Shown here: positions 7,649 through 17,151 of the stretch, one piece after another
Layout: every line of letters begins with the position of its first letter
Position numbering within the stretch: position 1 is the stretch's first letter
Assembly (NCBI GenBank): GCA_050330635.1
Contig: JBHJNQ010000076.1
Location: forward strand, 14,220 to 78,219
Direction of reading: 5' to 3'
Source: CADEDH01 sp050330635
Lineage (GTDB): Bacteria; Actinomycetota; Acidimicrobiia; Acidimicrobiales; SZUA-35
Length of the DNA: 64,000 nt
Made by a program: the position numbers and the translations under genes
The notes under the pieces: generated by a model
What the model was told of the DNA's origin: nothing
The model's input: the letters and a program-made list of their open reading frames with translations, nothing else
Databases searched by the model: none

Positions 7649-9283
7649 TTGTCATATCCGCCTTTTCATCCGGCTTGGGTTGGCGATCTGCCGATGGTCC
7701 TGTCTCTCGAAGACTTCGTCGCTGCCTTTCCTGGGGAGGGTGAGCACGTCGAGTTCAAGCAGGGGGTCTCCGCGAATCGCGCTCAAGAGGCGGCGGTGGC
7801 CTTCTCGAACAGCGGTGGTGGTGTGCTCATCGCTGGGGTTGCTCCTGATGGACGGATCGTTGGTGTCGCTCAACCCGGCGAGAAAGCCAAGGACCTTCAC
7901 CAAGCACTTCGCGACACCCGGGATCCCGGTCGGTACGAGGTCCGAGAGCTCGTTGTCGACGATCGAACGTTGCTCGTCCTCTCGGTCGATCGTCGACGCG
8001 AGGGCTTTTCACAAACCTCATCCGGTGCCGTGCTGGTTCGCCGCGGGGCGAGCAACATACCCCTCCTTGGGGCCGACCTCTCCCGCTTCATCGCTCACAA
8101 CGCCTTCGAGGCCTTTGAGCTCACCCCCACTGGCCAGAGCCTCGACGATGCGGATCCTCAGCTCATCGAGCGATTGCAGACGGCGTACGGTTGGGATGCT
8201 GCGGCTGACCTCGCCGCCGCTGTGCTTGACGCCGGCTTCGCTGTCATTGAGTCTGGCCGACAGGCGCTGACTGTCGCCGGTTCGCTGCTGCTGTTGCCGG
8301 ATCCCGCCGTTGCCGGTGGGCGGCCATACATCGATGTCCGTCGCTATGGGGGTGACGATCCGGACCCGGACAAGCTTTGGGAGATACGGGGACCTGTCGA
8401 TCATCAGATCCAGCAGGCCACGGCGGACGTACTCAGCGAGCTCGGTTCGGTCAGCGCGATCGTCGGGGTTCAGCGGGTCGATATGCCGAAGCTGCCGCCT
8501 CGAGCGATCCGCGAGGCGATCTCGAACGCAGTTGCGCACCGCTCCTATGAGCATGCCGGGACGGCGGTCCGGCTTGATATTCGGTCAACCGGCGTGACCA
8601 TCACGTCGCCCGGGAGTCTTCCGGAACCGGTCACGGTCGAGAACATCCGCTTTCAGCAGTCGGCCCGAAACGACCGACTCCTTGGTGCACTGCGTCGGCT
8701 AGGCCTGGCGGAAGACCTTGGCAAAGGCATCGACCGGATCGAGGATGACATGGCTGCGGAGCTGTTGCACCCCCCGGTGTTTGAGGACGACGGGTCGTTC
8801 TTCACGGTGCGGCTTCGCTTGGGGAGTGTGGTGACGCCGCGTGAGCGGGCGTGGGTGCGGGCTCTCGTCCGGGATCGACGGCTCGACTCCAAAGCTGCGG
8901 TCGTGATCGTTGCCGTGGCAAGGGACGGATCGATCAGCAACAGCGAGGTCCGCGCTCTGCTTGATGTTGACAGCGTTCAGGCTCGTGGCCTGTTGCAGCT
9001 GCTGGTGAGTGAAGGGGTGTTGGAGCGGAGAGGCGAGCGTGGTGGAGCGCAATACGTGATTGCTGGCGACCTGGGGGTACCGGCCCGGATACGTCACACC
9101 GACGCTGAGCTCGACGAGATCGCCTTAGCCCTCGCCGCGCAGGGGCCTGTAACCAACGCGCTCCTGCGGGACCGAACGGGCCTGAGCAGTGCTGAGGCAC
9201 GGTCGGTGCTACAACGCCTTGCTGGCAGGGGCGACCTTGTGCGGCTCGGCGAGCGCCGCGGTAGCCGCTACGTTCTCCCCTGA
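7649..9283 (+). CDS. AlbA_2 (Schlafen-type) and GHKL ATPase-like regulator
   Basis: About 544 residues. The N-terminal AlbA_2 domain shows EHVEFKQGVS, VAFSNSGGGVLIAGV and GAVLVRRGASN. The middle part, LPPRAIREAISNAVAHRSY and DLGKGIDRIEDDM, matches the ATP-binding C-terminal half of these proteins (HATPase_c_4). Two winged-helix-like segments end the protein (SISNSEVRALLDV, NALLRDRTGLSS). Such proteins are annotated as putative transcriptional regulators and are frequent in islands and near defence genes. Start choice: TTG 7649 is preceded by GAGGAG at a 7-base gap; the ATG at 7694 lacks a ribosome-binding site. It is divergent from the 2OG oxygenase gene, and the 160-base gap between them is AT-richer with a repeated TTGTCATA-like motif that may be a shared control region. 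Confidence 0.75.
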   Translation: MSYPPFHPAWVGDLPMVLSLEDFVAAFPGEGEHVEFKQGVSANRAQEAAVAFSNSGGGVLIAGVAPDGRIVGVAQPGEKAKDLHQALRDTRDPGRYEVRELVVDDRTLLVLSVDRRREGFSQTSSGAVLVRRGASNIPLLGADLSRFIAHNAFEAFELTPTGQSLDDADPQLIERLQTAYGWDAAADLAAAVLDAGFAVIESGRQALTVAGSLLLLPDPAVAGGRPYIDVRRYGGDDPDPDKLWEIRGPVDHQIQQATADVLSELGSVSAIVGVQRVDMPKLPPRAIREAISNAVAHRSYEHAGTAVRLDIRSTGVTITSPGSLPEPVTVENIRFQQSARNDRLLGALRRLGLAEDLGKGIDRIEDDMAAELLHPPVFEDDGSFFTVRLRLGSVVTPRERAWVRALVRDRRLDSKAAVVIVAVARDGSISNSEVRALLDVDSVQARGLLQLLVSEGVLERRGERGGAQYVIAGDLGVPARIRHTDAELDEIALALAAQGPVTNALLRDRTGLSSAEARSVLQRLAGRGDLVRLGERRGSRYVLP

Positions 9284-9399
9284 TCGGCGCCCGCTGCGAT
9301 GCGCTATAGGAGGCACCCCGCTGCCTGCGGGACGTCCCCGATGCCGAGACTACATCCTCTCGCACGAGTTGGTATCGGTCGCTCGATGTGCTGGCCCAA

Positions 9400-10090
9400 G
9401 TCACGATGAACCTCGCTGTCCGCCGGCAGCTAGAACGTCTACCGGGCGGGAGCCGATCGGAGGTCAGCTCCTCGATTCGAACGGACCGATCAGGGCGACC
9501 GGCGAGGTCGTCGTTGTCCACCAGGTCGGCCGTCATGGCCTTTACCAGCAGATCGTCGTCCTCGCCGGGCGCCGGCCCGCCGGCCGCCGCCAACTCGTCG
9601 AGCGCCCGCCGGGTTGTCTCTGGCCCGCACGGCGAAGGCCCGGGCCCAAGGCCACAGAACCACTGCCCCGCGCCGGGACCAGCGGTCCAACGTGTTGCCG
9701 GCGTTGCCTTCGAACTCGGACTGGTACGGATCCAGCTTCACCGACGGCGTCGACTCGCACAGCTCGTGCTCTCCGGCCTCTGCATCGAACGCCATACCTC
9801 GGCCCGACCGGCCGCCAGGGAGGTGAAACAACAGGTTGGACGTCGATCAGGCCGGTGAGCTCGAAGCCGTCGTCGTCTTCCTGCCCGACGCAACCGCCGG
9901 TAGGCGCGGTCGTCCTCGATGCTGTCCCACACCTCGAGGATCTCAGCCGGCGCCGCGACCACCTCGCGGTCGAGTTCGTCAGCCACCGATCGAGGCACGC
10001 CAGCCCGCACGGCGACGTCATGCCGCGTTCGGTGTACTACTCATGATCGAGGAGACCAACCAACCGATCCGGCGGCTCGTCGAGGTCCGG
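9400..10090 (-). pseudogene. decayed second copy of the 2OG oxygenase gene (middle part)
   Basis: Fragments in changing frames align with the intact protein at 5144-7489. ADELDREVVAAPAEILEVWD matches ADELDLEVVPALAEVHEVWD; GEHELCESTPSVKLDPYQSE matches GEHELCESTPSVKLEPYQSE; ARAFAVRARDNPAGA and KAMTADLVDNDDLA also match. DNA similarity is obvious by eye over about 640 bases (compare 6050-6745). The dioxygenase core and the C-terminal part are missing. This is an in-island duplication or a second element's cargo that has decayed. Confidence 0.8.
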
Positions 10091-10306
10091 CGTCCGAAGG
10101 CGTTGGCTCCTTGAAACCCTCAGGTCGAACCTCGCTGTGTGCCCGCCAAAGGGCAATACAGGATTGAGAACGTGCCAGTGCAGCCGGCGAAACGAGGGGA
10201 GACTTGACGAGGCCGACGAGGGACTGACCGAAAACTACGCGCGCGTGGCGCGCGCACCGACTGGAGCGATTCGCTCTGGATATAGCCTCTGACTTGGTCA
10301 AACGTG
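10091..10306. repeat. left arm of att-like copy 2
   Basis: Non-coding. Sequence from about 10140 (GGGCAATACAGGATTGAGAA) to 10306 resembles the bases before the complete tRNA-Ala (11645-11804), including TAGCCTCTGACYTGGTCAAACGTG just before the tRNA sequence and a GCGCGCG-TGG-CGCGCGC hairpin near 10233. The two blocks are diverged direct repeats. Confidence 0.5.
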
Positions 10307-10350
10307 TGGAGCTGATGGGAATCGAACCCACGACCCCCTGCTTGCAAAGC
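10307..10350 (-). repeat. tRNA-Ala(TGC) 3'-half fragment, att-like copy 2
   Basis: The same 44 bases as copy 1 and as the 3' half of the intact tRNA at 11805. On its left it shares flank with the intact tRNA; on its right it shares flank with copy 1. It therefore looks like the junction between two tandem integrations. Confidence 0.75.
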
Positions 10351-10918
10351 GCCCCGGTCGGCAGGGGCCGGACCAGGGAGAATGGGTGGAAGTCCTGGTC
10401 GGGGGGTTGGCGGTGAGAGCGGTGAATGTCCGGCTCTGCCCGGTGTTGCCCTCTGTTACGCGCACGTGGCGCGCGCGACCTGGCGGCGGTTGCTCCCGGG
10501 TCCCGAGGTTGAGACTGGCTGTCACATGGCGCTGGCAGTATCTGCGGCAAGTGCTGATCGGCGAACCTGTAGCGGGCGAGGTCGAAGGCCATCACTGGCT
10601 TCACAGGCTCGAGATCGAACGGGTTGGGCGAGACGATGGCTCGAAGCTCTGCGCGTAGACAGGGTTGCGGCGTCGAGATGGTCGAGCACCAAGGCATCCA
10701 CCACGGAGCGGCCTGCGAAATCCAGGACGTGATCGCTGGCCTGGACTCTCGGCTCGATCTTCTCTCCCTCACCCCAGCGGAGTTCGGGGACCTCGATCGA
10801 CCAGTCGCCTCGGGTCGCTGATCGGGGCTTGCTGAGCAGCCCGGAGCGGTCGGCTTGAGTGATGCCCGTTTCACTTCCGGTGCGAGGTGGCGTGCTTATG
10901 GGTTGGGGACCGGTCTAT
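10351..10918. other. arm repeat plus unrecognised coding remnants
   Basis: 10351-10485 repeats the arm next to copy 1. From 10526 to about 10830 the minus strand has broken coding-like frames (HVLDFAGRSVVDALVLDHLD; then, shifted, NPFDLEPVKPVMAFDLARYR) that I cannot assign. A short stretch near 10788-10815 (GGGGACCTCGATCGACCAGT) repeats part of the 2OG oxygenase gene (about 5438), so shuffled fragments of that gene are present. No intact gene. Confidence 0.45.
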
Positions 10919-11200
10919 TCACTCGGCGTCGGCGAGGTAGGCGTCGAGGGCGTCGCGAATGACCTGGCTCTCTGTTGTGTGGTCGTTCTCGGCGCGCCGT
11001 TTGATCCGTTCCTTGTAGGCGGGCGGGGCCCGGAACGCGACGACCACAGCGGTTGCCTCACCGATGGTCGGGGTTCGCCGGCGCGTGGGCTTGATCCTGG
11101 CGAGTTCATGGTCGGTGAACTCGTGTTCTTCGAAGTCTCGTGCGATGTCGGCGATGTCGGTGTCGGTGAGTGGGTGTCCTGAGGTGTTTTTGCGGTTCAT
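10919..11200 (-). CDS. ribbon-helix-helix (CopG-type) antitoxin
   Basis: 93 residues. The C-terminal part, VVVAFRAPPAYKERIKRRA followed by TTESQVIRDALDAYLADAE, is a CopG/MetJ ribbon-helix-helix dimerisation and DNA-binding fold; the N-terminal half (DIADIARDFEEHEFTDHEL) would be the toxin-neutralising tail. Its ATG overlaps the stop of the upstream gene by 4 bases (ATGA), so the two are translationally coupled with the toxin first. The pair probably represses its own promoter, just upstream of 11448. Antitoxin role inferred from size, fold and partner. Confidence 0.7.
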   Translation of the reverse strand: MNRKNTSGHPLTDTDIADIARDFEEHEFTDHELARIKPTRRRTPTIGEATAVVVAFRAPPAYKERIKRRAENDHTTESQVIRDALDAYLADAE

Positions 11201-11448
11201 GGTTTGTCTCCGGTGAGGTAGGCCCGAAACACCGGGCGTAGCGACATGGCATGGATGACCAGTTGTTCCTGGTTGATCTCCAGGTAGAGGATCTCGAGGA
11301 GGTTGCCGGCGGTGTCGGGGCCGATGCAGAGCCCCTTCGGTGGGTCGGTGTCCTCGTCGATGGTGTAGAAGCCGATTGAGTTGTTCCAGGCGTGGCTGAT
11401 CTCCTCGTTGGTGAGGCCGTGACGGTGGGCGGTCACGAAGATCTCCAC
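11197..11448 (-). CDS. small toxin-like protein paired with the RHH antitoxin
   Basis: 83 residues with the pattern VTAHRHGLTNEEISHAWNNS, LCIGPDTAGNLLEILYLE and IHAMSLRPVFRAYL. Small proteins of this type commonly precede CopG-like genes in actinobacteria and resemble BrnT/RelE-size toxins, but I cannot name a characterised family with certainty. It starts at ATG 11448 and overlaps the antitoxin gene by 4 bases. The AT-rich stretch ACTAGATTAAGCGTAATACG directly upstream is a plausible promoter/operator. It lies in the short segment between tRNA-Ala copy 2 and the intact tRNA, where a TA pair would stabilise the element. Confidence 0.55.
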   Translation of the reverse strand: MEIFVTAHRHGLTNEEISHAWNNSIGFYTIDEDTDPPKGLCIGPDTAGNLLEILYLEINQEQLVIHAMSLRPVFRAYLTGDKP

Positions 11449-11804
11449 TAGATTAAGCGTAATACGGATACGGGGTGCTGTCGGCCCTCGGGCGACAACG
11501 ATTCAGGCGAAGCGTTTGGCAGCTGCCCCACCTTGAAAGGGCCGATCACGTCGACCGCCTGGTTGTGCGATCAGCCGAACTGCCGCGTTCCGCCATCGGA
11601 CGCGTCCCGGTTCGATGGCACGGACCTCACGGCCACTCGGCGCCAGGGCAATAGAGAATCGACACCACGAGCCCGGCAACAGAACGAAGGTAGGTAGCCA
11701 CAACTGAGAAACACACACTGAGCAACCAAACGTGCGCGCACGTATCGCGCACGCCAACCAGAGCGAAGCGCTCTGAACATAGCCTCTGACCTGGTCAAAC
11801 GTGT
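11449..11804. other. non-coding arm between the TA pair and tRNA-Ala
   Basis: No gene seen. The first about 30 bases are AT-rich and probably hold the TA promoter. From about 11645 the sequence is a diverged copy of 10140-10306, with hairpin GTGCGCG (11730) pairing with CGCGCAC seven bases on, then TAGCCTCTGACCTGGTCAAACG directly beside the tRNA 3' end. Confidence 0.5.
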
Positions 11805-11878
11805 GGAGCTGATGGGAATCGAACCCACGACCCCCTGCTTGCAAAGCAGGTGCTCTAGCCAACTGAGCTACAGCCCCA
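11805..11878 (-). tRNA. tRNA-Ala (anticodon TGC)
   Basis: Complete 74-nt cloverleaf: acceptor GGGGCTG pairs with CAGCTCC with discriminator A; anticodon stem CCTGC/GCAGG holds the loop TTTGCAA (anticodon TGC); the T arm carries GTTCGAATC. CCA is not encoded. Its 3' half is duplicated at 10307 and 4616, identifying it as the integration target of the island on its lower-coordinate side. Confidence 0.95.
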
Positions 11879-12106
11879 GGGCTGACCAGGCTAGCGGCCG
11901 GCCGGTGGCGCCGGCGGTGTTTCAACTCGAGGTGCGGTGATCGGGGCCACCCACCGCACTCGGTGCTACCGTTCAGCGATGGTCCCGCTCGGGCGCTCGC
12001 CGTTTGTGCCCTCCGGGTGGCGGAGTCGAGTTCACTGGGAGGCGACGATGAGCACGACCGCCAGCAGCTTCTCGGCGGGGTCGCCACGAACGCGGTCGAT
12101 GGCATC

Positions 12107-12808
12107 GTGACGCCAGACGCCGACGGCGCCTGGGCGCTCTACGCCGACACCAGGGATCGGCTGCTCGCCCTCGTCCGACCGCTGAGCGCCGAGGAGGCCG
12201 CCCGCCCTGTGCCCCTGACGTCGGGCTGGACGATCGCTGCGGTGGCCGCCCACGTCTGTGGCCTCAACGCCGACGTGGCCGCCGGGATGCGAGAGGGCCT
12301 CGGCACCGACGAGCGGACGGCTCACCAGGTCGCCATCCGGGCCGGTCGCTCCGTCGACGAGGTGTGCGACGAGTGGCTCGGTCACGCCCCCGCCATGGAG
12401 CGGGCCATCGGCGACGATCCGTTCTTCGGGCGCCGCCTGGCCGCCGACCTCGTCGTCCACCTCCACGACGTCGAGCACGCCCTCGGGCGATCGGTCGACC
12501 CCGACGACGAGGCCACCCGCAGCGGGGCCCGCACCTACGCCGCCCGCACCCCCGACCGCCTGGCCGCCGTGGCACACATTGCGGTGACGATCGAGCTGAG
12601 CGACGGGAGCCGGTTCGCCCCCACCGACCAGCGTTTCGGCCCGGAAGCGTTGATCCTGCGGGCCGCTCCCTACGACTTCCTCCGCTCCGTCACCGGCCGC
12701 CGCAGTCGGCGTCAGGTGGCCGCCCTCGACTGGTCGGGCGACCCCACCGCCGTCCTCGATCACCTGTGCCCCTACGGGCCGCTGCGCTCCACCGACGCCG
12801 AGATCTGA
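12107..12808 (+). CDS. DinB/mycothiol-dependent maleylpyruvate isomerase-like protein
   Basis: About 233 residues: ALYADTRDRLLALVRPLSAE, GWTIAAVAAHVCGLNADV, DLVVHLHDVEHAL and ALILRAAPYDFLRSVTGRRS. This matches the TIGR03083/MDMPI group: an N-terminal four-helix DinB-like bundle with metal-binding His (AAHVCG and VVHLHDVEHAL) and a C-terminal SCP2-like part. These proteins use mycothiol in actinobacteria; the substrate is unknown. The in-frame start is GTG 12107. A much better GGAGG-ATG at 12048 lies in another frame whose short ORF ends at that GTG, so a one-base shift near the 5' end, real or a sequencing error, is possible. Confidence 0.65.
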   Translation: MTPDADGAWALYADTRDRLLALVRPLSAEEAARPVPLTSGWTIAAVAAHVCGLNADVAAGMREGLGTDERTAHQVAIRAGRSVDEVCDEWLGHAPAMERAIGDDPFFGRRLAADLVVHLHDVEHALGRSVDPDDEATRSGARTYAARTPDRLAAVAHIAVTIELSDGSRFAPTDQRFGPEALILRAAPYDFLRSVTGRRSRRQVAALDWSGDPTAVLDHLCPYGPLRSTDAEI

Positions 12809-13125
12809 CGCTCAGGTAGCCGGGGTGTGTCGGCGGCCATGCTGGGCCCCGGCACGATCTGACAGCGGTCGCTCCCGGAATCGGGAGGTGCGACGGCCAG
12901 AAGGGTCCGGGACCGCCACCCCTGCCCGATCTGGCAGCGGTCGTTCCAGGAAACGGGGGGTGTCACGGCCAGAAGGGCAGGGAGCGGCGTCGGCCGCCGC
13001 GGCCCGGCGTCGCCGCCCGTGCGCCGCAGCCGACGCCGGCGACGGCCGGGCCGACGAGGAAAGGTGCCCGTCGACGGGCGCCCGATGCCGATTAGTGTGG
13101 GTAGCGGAGAGGATTGGGGCAGCCC
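12809..13125. repeat. intergenic direct repeats, 72-bp period
   Basis: The block starting GATCTGACAGCGGTCG at 12856 recurs at 12928 with about 50 aligned bases, including ACGGCCAGAAGGG; a weaker third unit may begin at 12802, inside the preceding gene's end. Each unit contains a short palindrome (TCCCGGAATCGGGA in unit 1). I see no gene; the last bases hold the ribosome-binding site of the kinase gene. It may be an intergenic repeat family. Confidence 0.55.
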
Positions 13126-14982
<1,857 letters not shown>

Positions 14983-15223
14983 CCGCGGCCCGCCAGCACC
15001 CAGGGCCCCTCGCCGTGATGTCCGGCCCGGGCGCCCTGCGGCGATGGGCCACCCTCGCGGTGGCTCGGGATGCGCTCGACCGGCGGACGGTGGGGAGCGG
15101 GTGTGCCCACGGGCCGGGGAACCCGATGGTCCACCACGGGCCGGCGAGGGTGGGGGCGGTGCCCAGTGACAAGAGGCCGTTGATCCGAGGCAATGCCACG
15201 CCATCGAGCGACACCATCGGCCC

Positions 15224-16399
15224 ATGTCTCGCTCCCGGTGCCTGGCCGGACTCGTCGCCGTCGTGGTCGTCACGCTCAGCTCACTGCTCGAGCCGGCCCT
15301 CACGGCGGCCCCGGCGGCGGCCGCCGACAAACCGGTCGTGTACCTCACGTTCGATGACGGACCAGGGAGCTACACCCCGCAGTTCCTCGACCTCCTCGCC
15401 CACCACGACATACGGGCCACGTTCTTCGTGACCGGCCAGCACACCACCACCGACGGTGCCCTGGCCCGCCGCATGGTTGCCGAGGGCCACGCCCTCGGCA
15501 ACCACAGCTGGTCGCACCCCCGGCTGACGTCGCTGTCCAACGCCGCCATCGCCGGTCAGTTCGCCGCCACCAACCGGGCCATCGCGGCCGCCACCGGGGT
15601 GGTGCCGACCTGCTACCGCCCCCCCTATGGTGCGGTCGACGCCCGCGTCCACGCCGTCGCCGTGGCCGTCGGTCTGCCCAACGCCGAGTGGCGGACCGCC
15701 AGCTCCGGAAGTCACTGGGGCCTGTGGGACATCGACACCAACGACTGGCGCCTCAGCGTCGCCGGCGGCACCTGGACCGAGGCCGACATGCGACGCCAGC
15801 TCGACCGGGTCGGCGACGGCGACACCGTCCTCCTCCACGACGGCGGCCTCCACCGCTCCCGCGGTCTCGCCGTCCTCGGCCGGTGGCTGGCCGCCAACCA
15901 CGACCGCTTCGACTTCCGCCCCCTGCCCGGCTGTGGGGGAGTCGTCAGCGAAGCACCGTTCGACCCCGCCCACCCGGAGCGCTGGCATCGGTTCCAGATC
16001 GCCCGCCTCTACCGAGCCTACTTCGACCGGGCCCCCGACCCCGACGGTTGGGACTACTGGAACGAGCAGTTCAGCCGGGGCCTGTCACCGATCGGGATCA
16101 GCCACTGGTTCGCCCGCAGCTCCGAGTTCGCCCTCCTCGGCGAGCGGTCCGACACCGAGCTCGTCACCTTTGTCTACCGGCAGATCCTCGACCGGGAACC
16201 CGACCCCGACGGCCTGACCTACTGGGTCGGCGAGCTGGCCCGTGGCCTCGACCGTGGGGCCCTCGTCTACTACTTCTCCGAGAGCGACGAGTTCATCGTC
16301 CGCTCGGCCCCGATGCTGACCGGCGGCTGCTACAGCGGCGAGTTTGGATCCTCCTACGCCTGCTGGGCCGCCCAGCTTCCCCCCGCTCAGCGGTGGTGA
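15224..16399 (+). CDS. secreted NodB-type polysaccharide deacetylase with DUF4214 repeats
   Basis: 391 residues. Signal peptide: SRSR, a hydrophobic core (CLAGLVAVVVV) and a likely Ala-x-Ala cut near 34. NodB domain: TFDDG (42-46, catalytic base and metal Asp) and HSWSH (94-98, zinc His pair); RPPYG and TVLLHDGG are the later motifs. It would remove N-acetyl or other acyl groups from cell-wall polysaccharide. The C-terminal third has two DUF4214-like repeats (RLYRAYFDRAPDPDGWDYW and FVYRQILDREPDPDGLTYW), often found on secreted carbohydrate-active proteins. Stands alone on the plus strand. Confidence 0.88.
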   Translation: MSRSRCLAGLVAVVVVTLSSLLEPALTAAPAAAADKPVVYLTFDDGPGSYTPQFLDLLAHHDIRATFFVTGQHTTTDGALARRMVAEGHALGNHSWSHPRLTSLSNAAIAGQFAATNRAIAAATGVVPTCYRPPYGAVDARVHAVAVAVGLPNAEWRTASSGSHWGLWDIDTNDWRLSVAGGTWTEADMRRQLDRVGDGDTVLLHDGGLHRSRGLAVLGRWLAANHDRFDFRPLPGCGGVVSEAPFDPAHPERWHRFQIARLYRAYFDRAPDPDGWDYWNEQFSRGLSPIGISHWFARSSEFALLGERSDTELVTFVYRQILDREPDPDGLTYWVGELARGLDRGALVYYFSESDEFIVRSAPMLTGGCYSGEFGSSYACWAAQLPPAQRW

Positions 16400-16596
16400 G
16401 GGCCACCGCTGCGGCCCCGACGCCCGGCCTCGACGCCCGGAGCGAGCCGGTCGGAGCGAGCGGTCATCAGGGGTCGCTGGTAGGACGAGATCTCGGCCAT
16501 CGAGTTCGTGGTGGCGAACACCAAACGCTGACCGTCGCAACGCTGATCACCGCACCGGCCGAGGTCCGTCACGGAGATGTTGTTCCGTTCAAAGAC

Positions 16597-16625
16597 TTGA
16601 CTGAGTCCAAAATCTAGCCCAGACT
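16597..16625 (+). promoter_or_regulatory. probable furA promoter with overlapping operator
   Basis: TTGACT (16597-16602) fits a -35 box, and CAGACT (16620-16625) sits 17 bases on as a -10. TTGACTGAGTCCAA (16597-16610) is a near-palindrome (GACT-G-AGTC core) over the -35, a place for FurA autorepression. The -10 lies about 8 bases before the GTG of furA and no ribosome-binding site is seen, so the mRNA would be leaderless, as reported for mycobacterial furA. Confidence 0.5.
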
Positions 16626-16632
16626 CTCCCCT

Positions 16633-17055
16633 GTGTCAGTCGAACCCGCCGAGACGCTCCGTGACCACGGGCTCCAGGTGACCGCGCAACGCCTGGCCGT
16701 GATCCGCGCCGTGTCCGCCCATCCGCACGGCACGGCGAACGATGTGGCCGAGAGCGTCAGGGAGGAGATCGGTGCGATCTCCCGTCAGTCGGTCTACGAC
16801 ACGCTCACCGTCCTGGCCGAGAATTACATCATCCGGCGGATCCAGCCGGCGGGCTCGCCGACGAGATACGAGGACAGGGTGGGCGACAACCACCATCATC
16901 TCGTCTGCCGGAGCTGTGACCGTCTCGTCGACGTCGATTGTGCCGTCGGCGACACACCTTGCCTCACGCCCTCGGACGACTGGCAGTTCGACGTCCACGA
17001 GGCTGAGGTCATCTACTGGGGCACCTGCCCCGAGTGTCAGGCCTCTAGGGTCTGA
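16633..17055 (+). CDS. furA: Fur-family peroxide/metal regulator
   Basis: 140 residues. Winged helix from about 10 to 80 (LQVTAQRLAVIRAV, SRQSVYDTLTVL); a metal-binding dimerisation half with HHH (87-89), CRSC (C92, C95) and CPEC (C132, C135), the two-CxxC structural zinc site of the Fur family. It lies 96 bases upstream of katG on the same strand, the classical furA-katG arrangement, so it most likely represses katG and itself until peroxide oxidises it. GTG start with no Shine-Dalgarno sequence. Confidence 0.88.
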   Translation: MSVEPAETLRDHGLQVTAQRLAVIRAVSAHPHGTANDVAESVREEIGAISRQSVYDTLTVLAENYIIRRIQPAGSPTRYEDRVGDNHHHLVCRSCDRLVDVDCAVGDTPCLTPSDDWQFDVHEAEVIYWGTCPECQASRV

Positions 17056-17151
17056 CCACAGGGTGGCCTCCGTGACGGCGGAACCCCCCAAGCAACCAGC
17101 ACACATCACCCTTCACAACCGATCATTCACACTGGATAAGCAGGAGATCCG

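Noticed and set aside
10120..10347. Minus-strand ORF with QAGGRGFDSHQLH
   Set aside because: Artefact of reading through the tRNA-Ala 3' half; the same peptide appears at all three copies.
12048..12110. Separate small gene starting at the GGAGG-ATG 12048
   Set aside because: A 20-codon frame ending on the next gene's GTG; more likely the true start of that gene displaced by a one-base shift.
12856..12985. CRISPR array
   Set aside because: Only two units, repeats of about 50 bases and no regular unique spacers.
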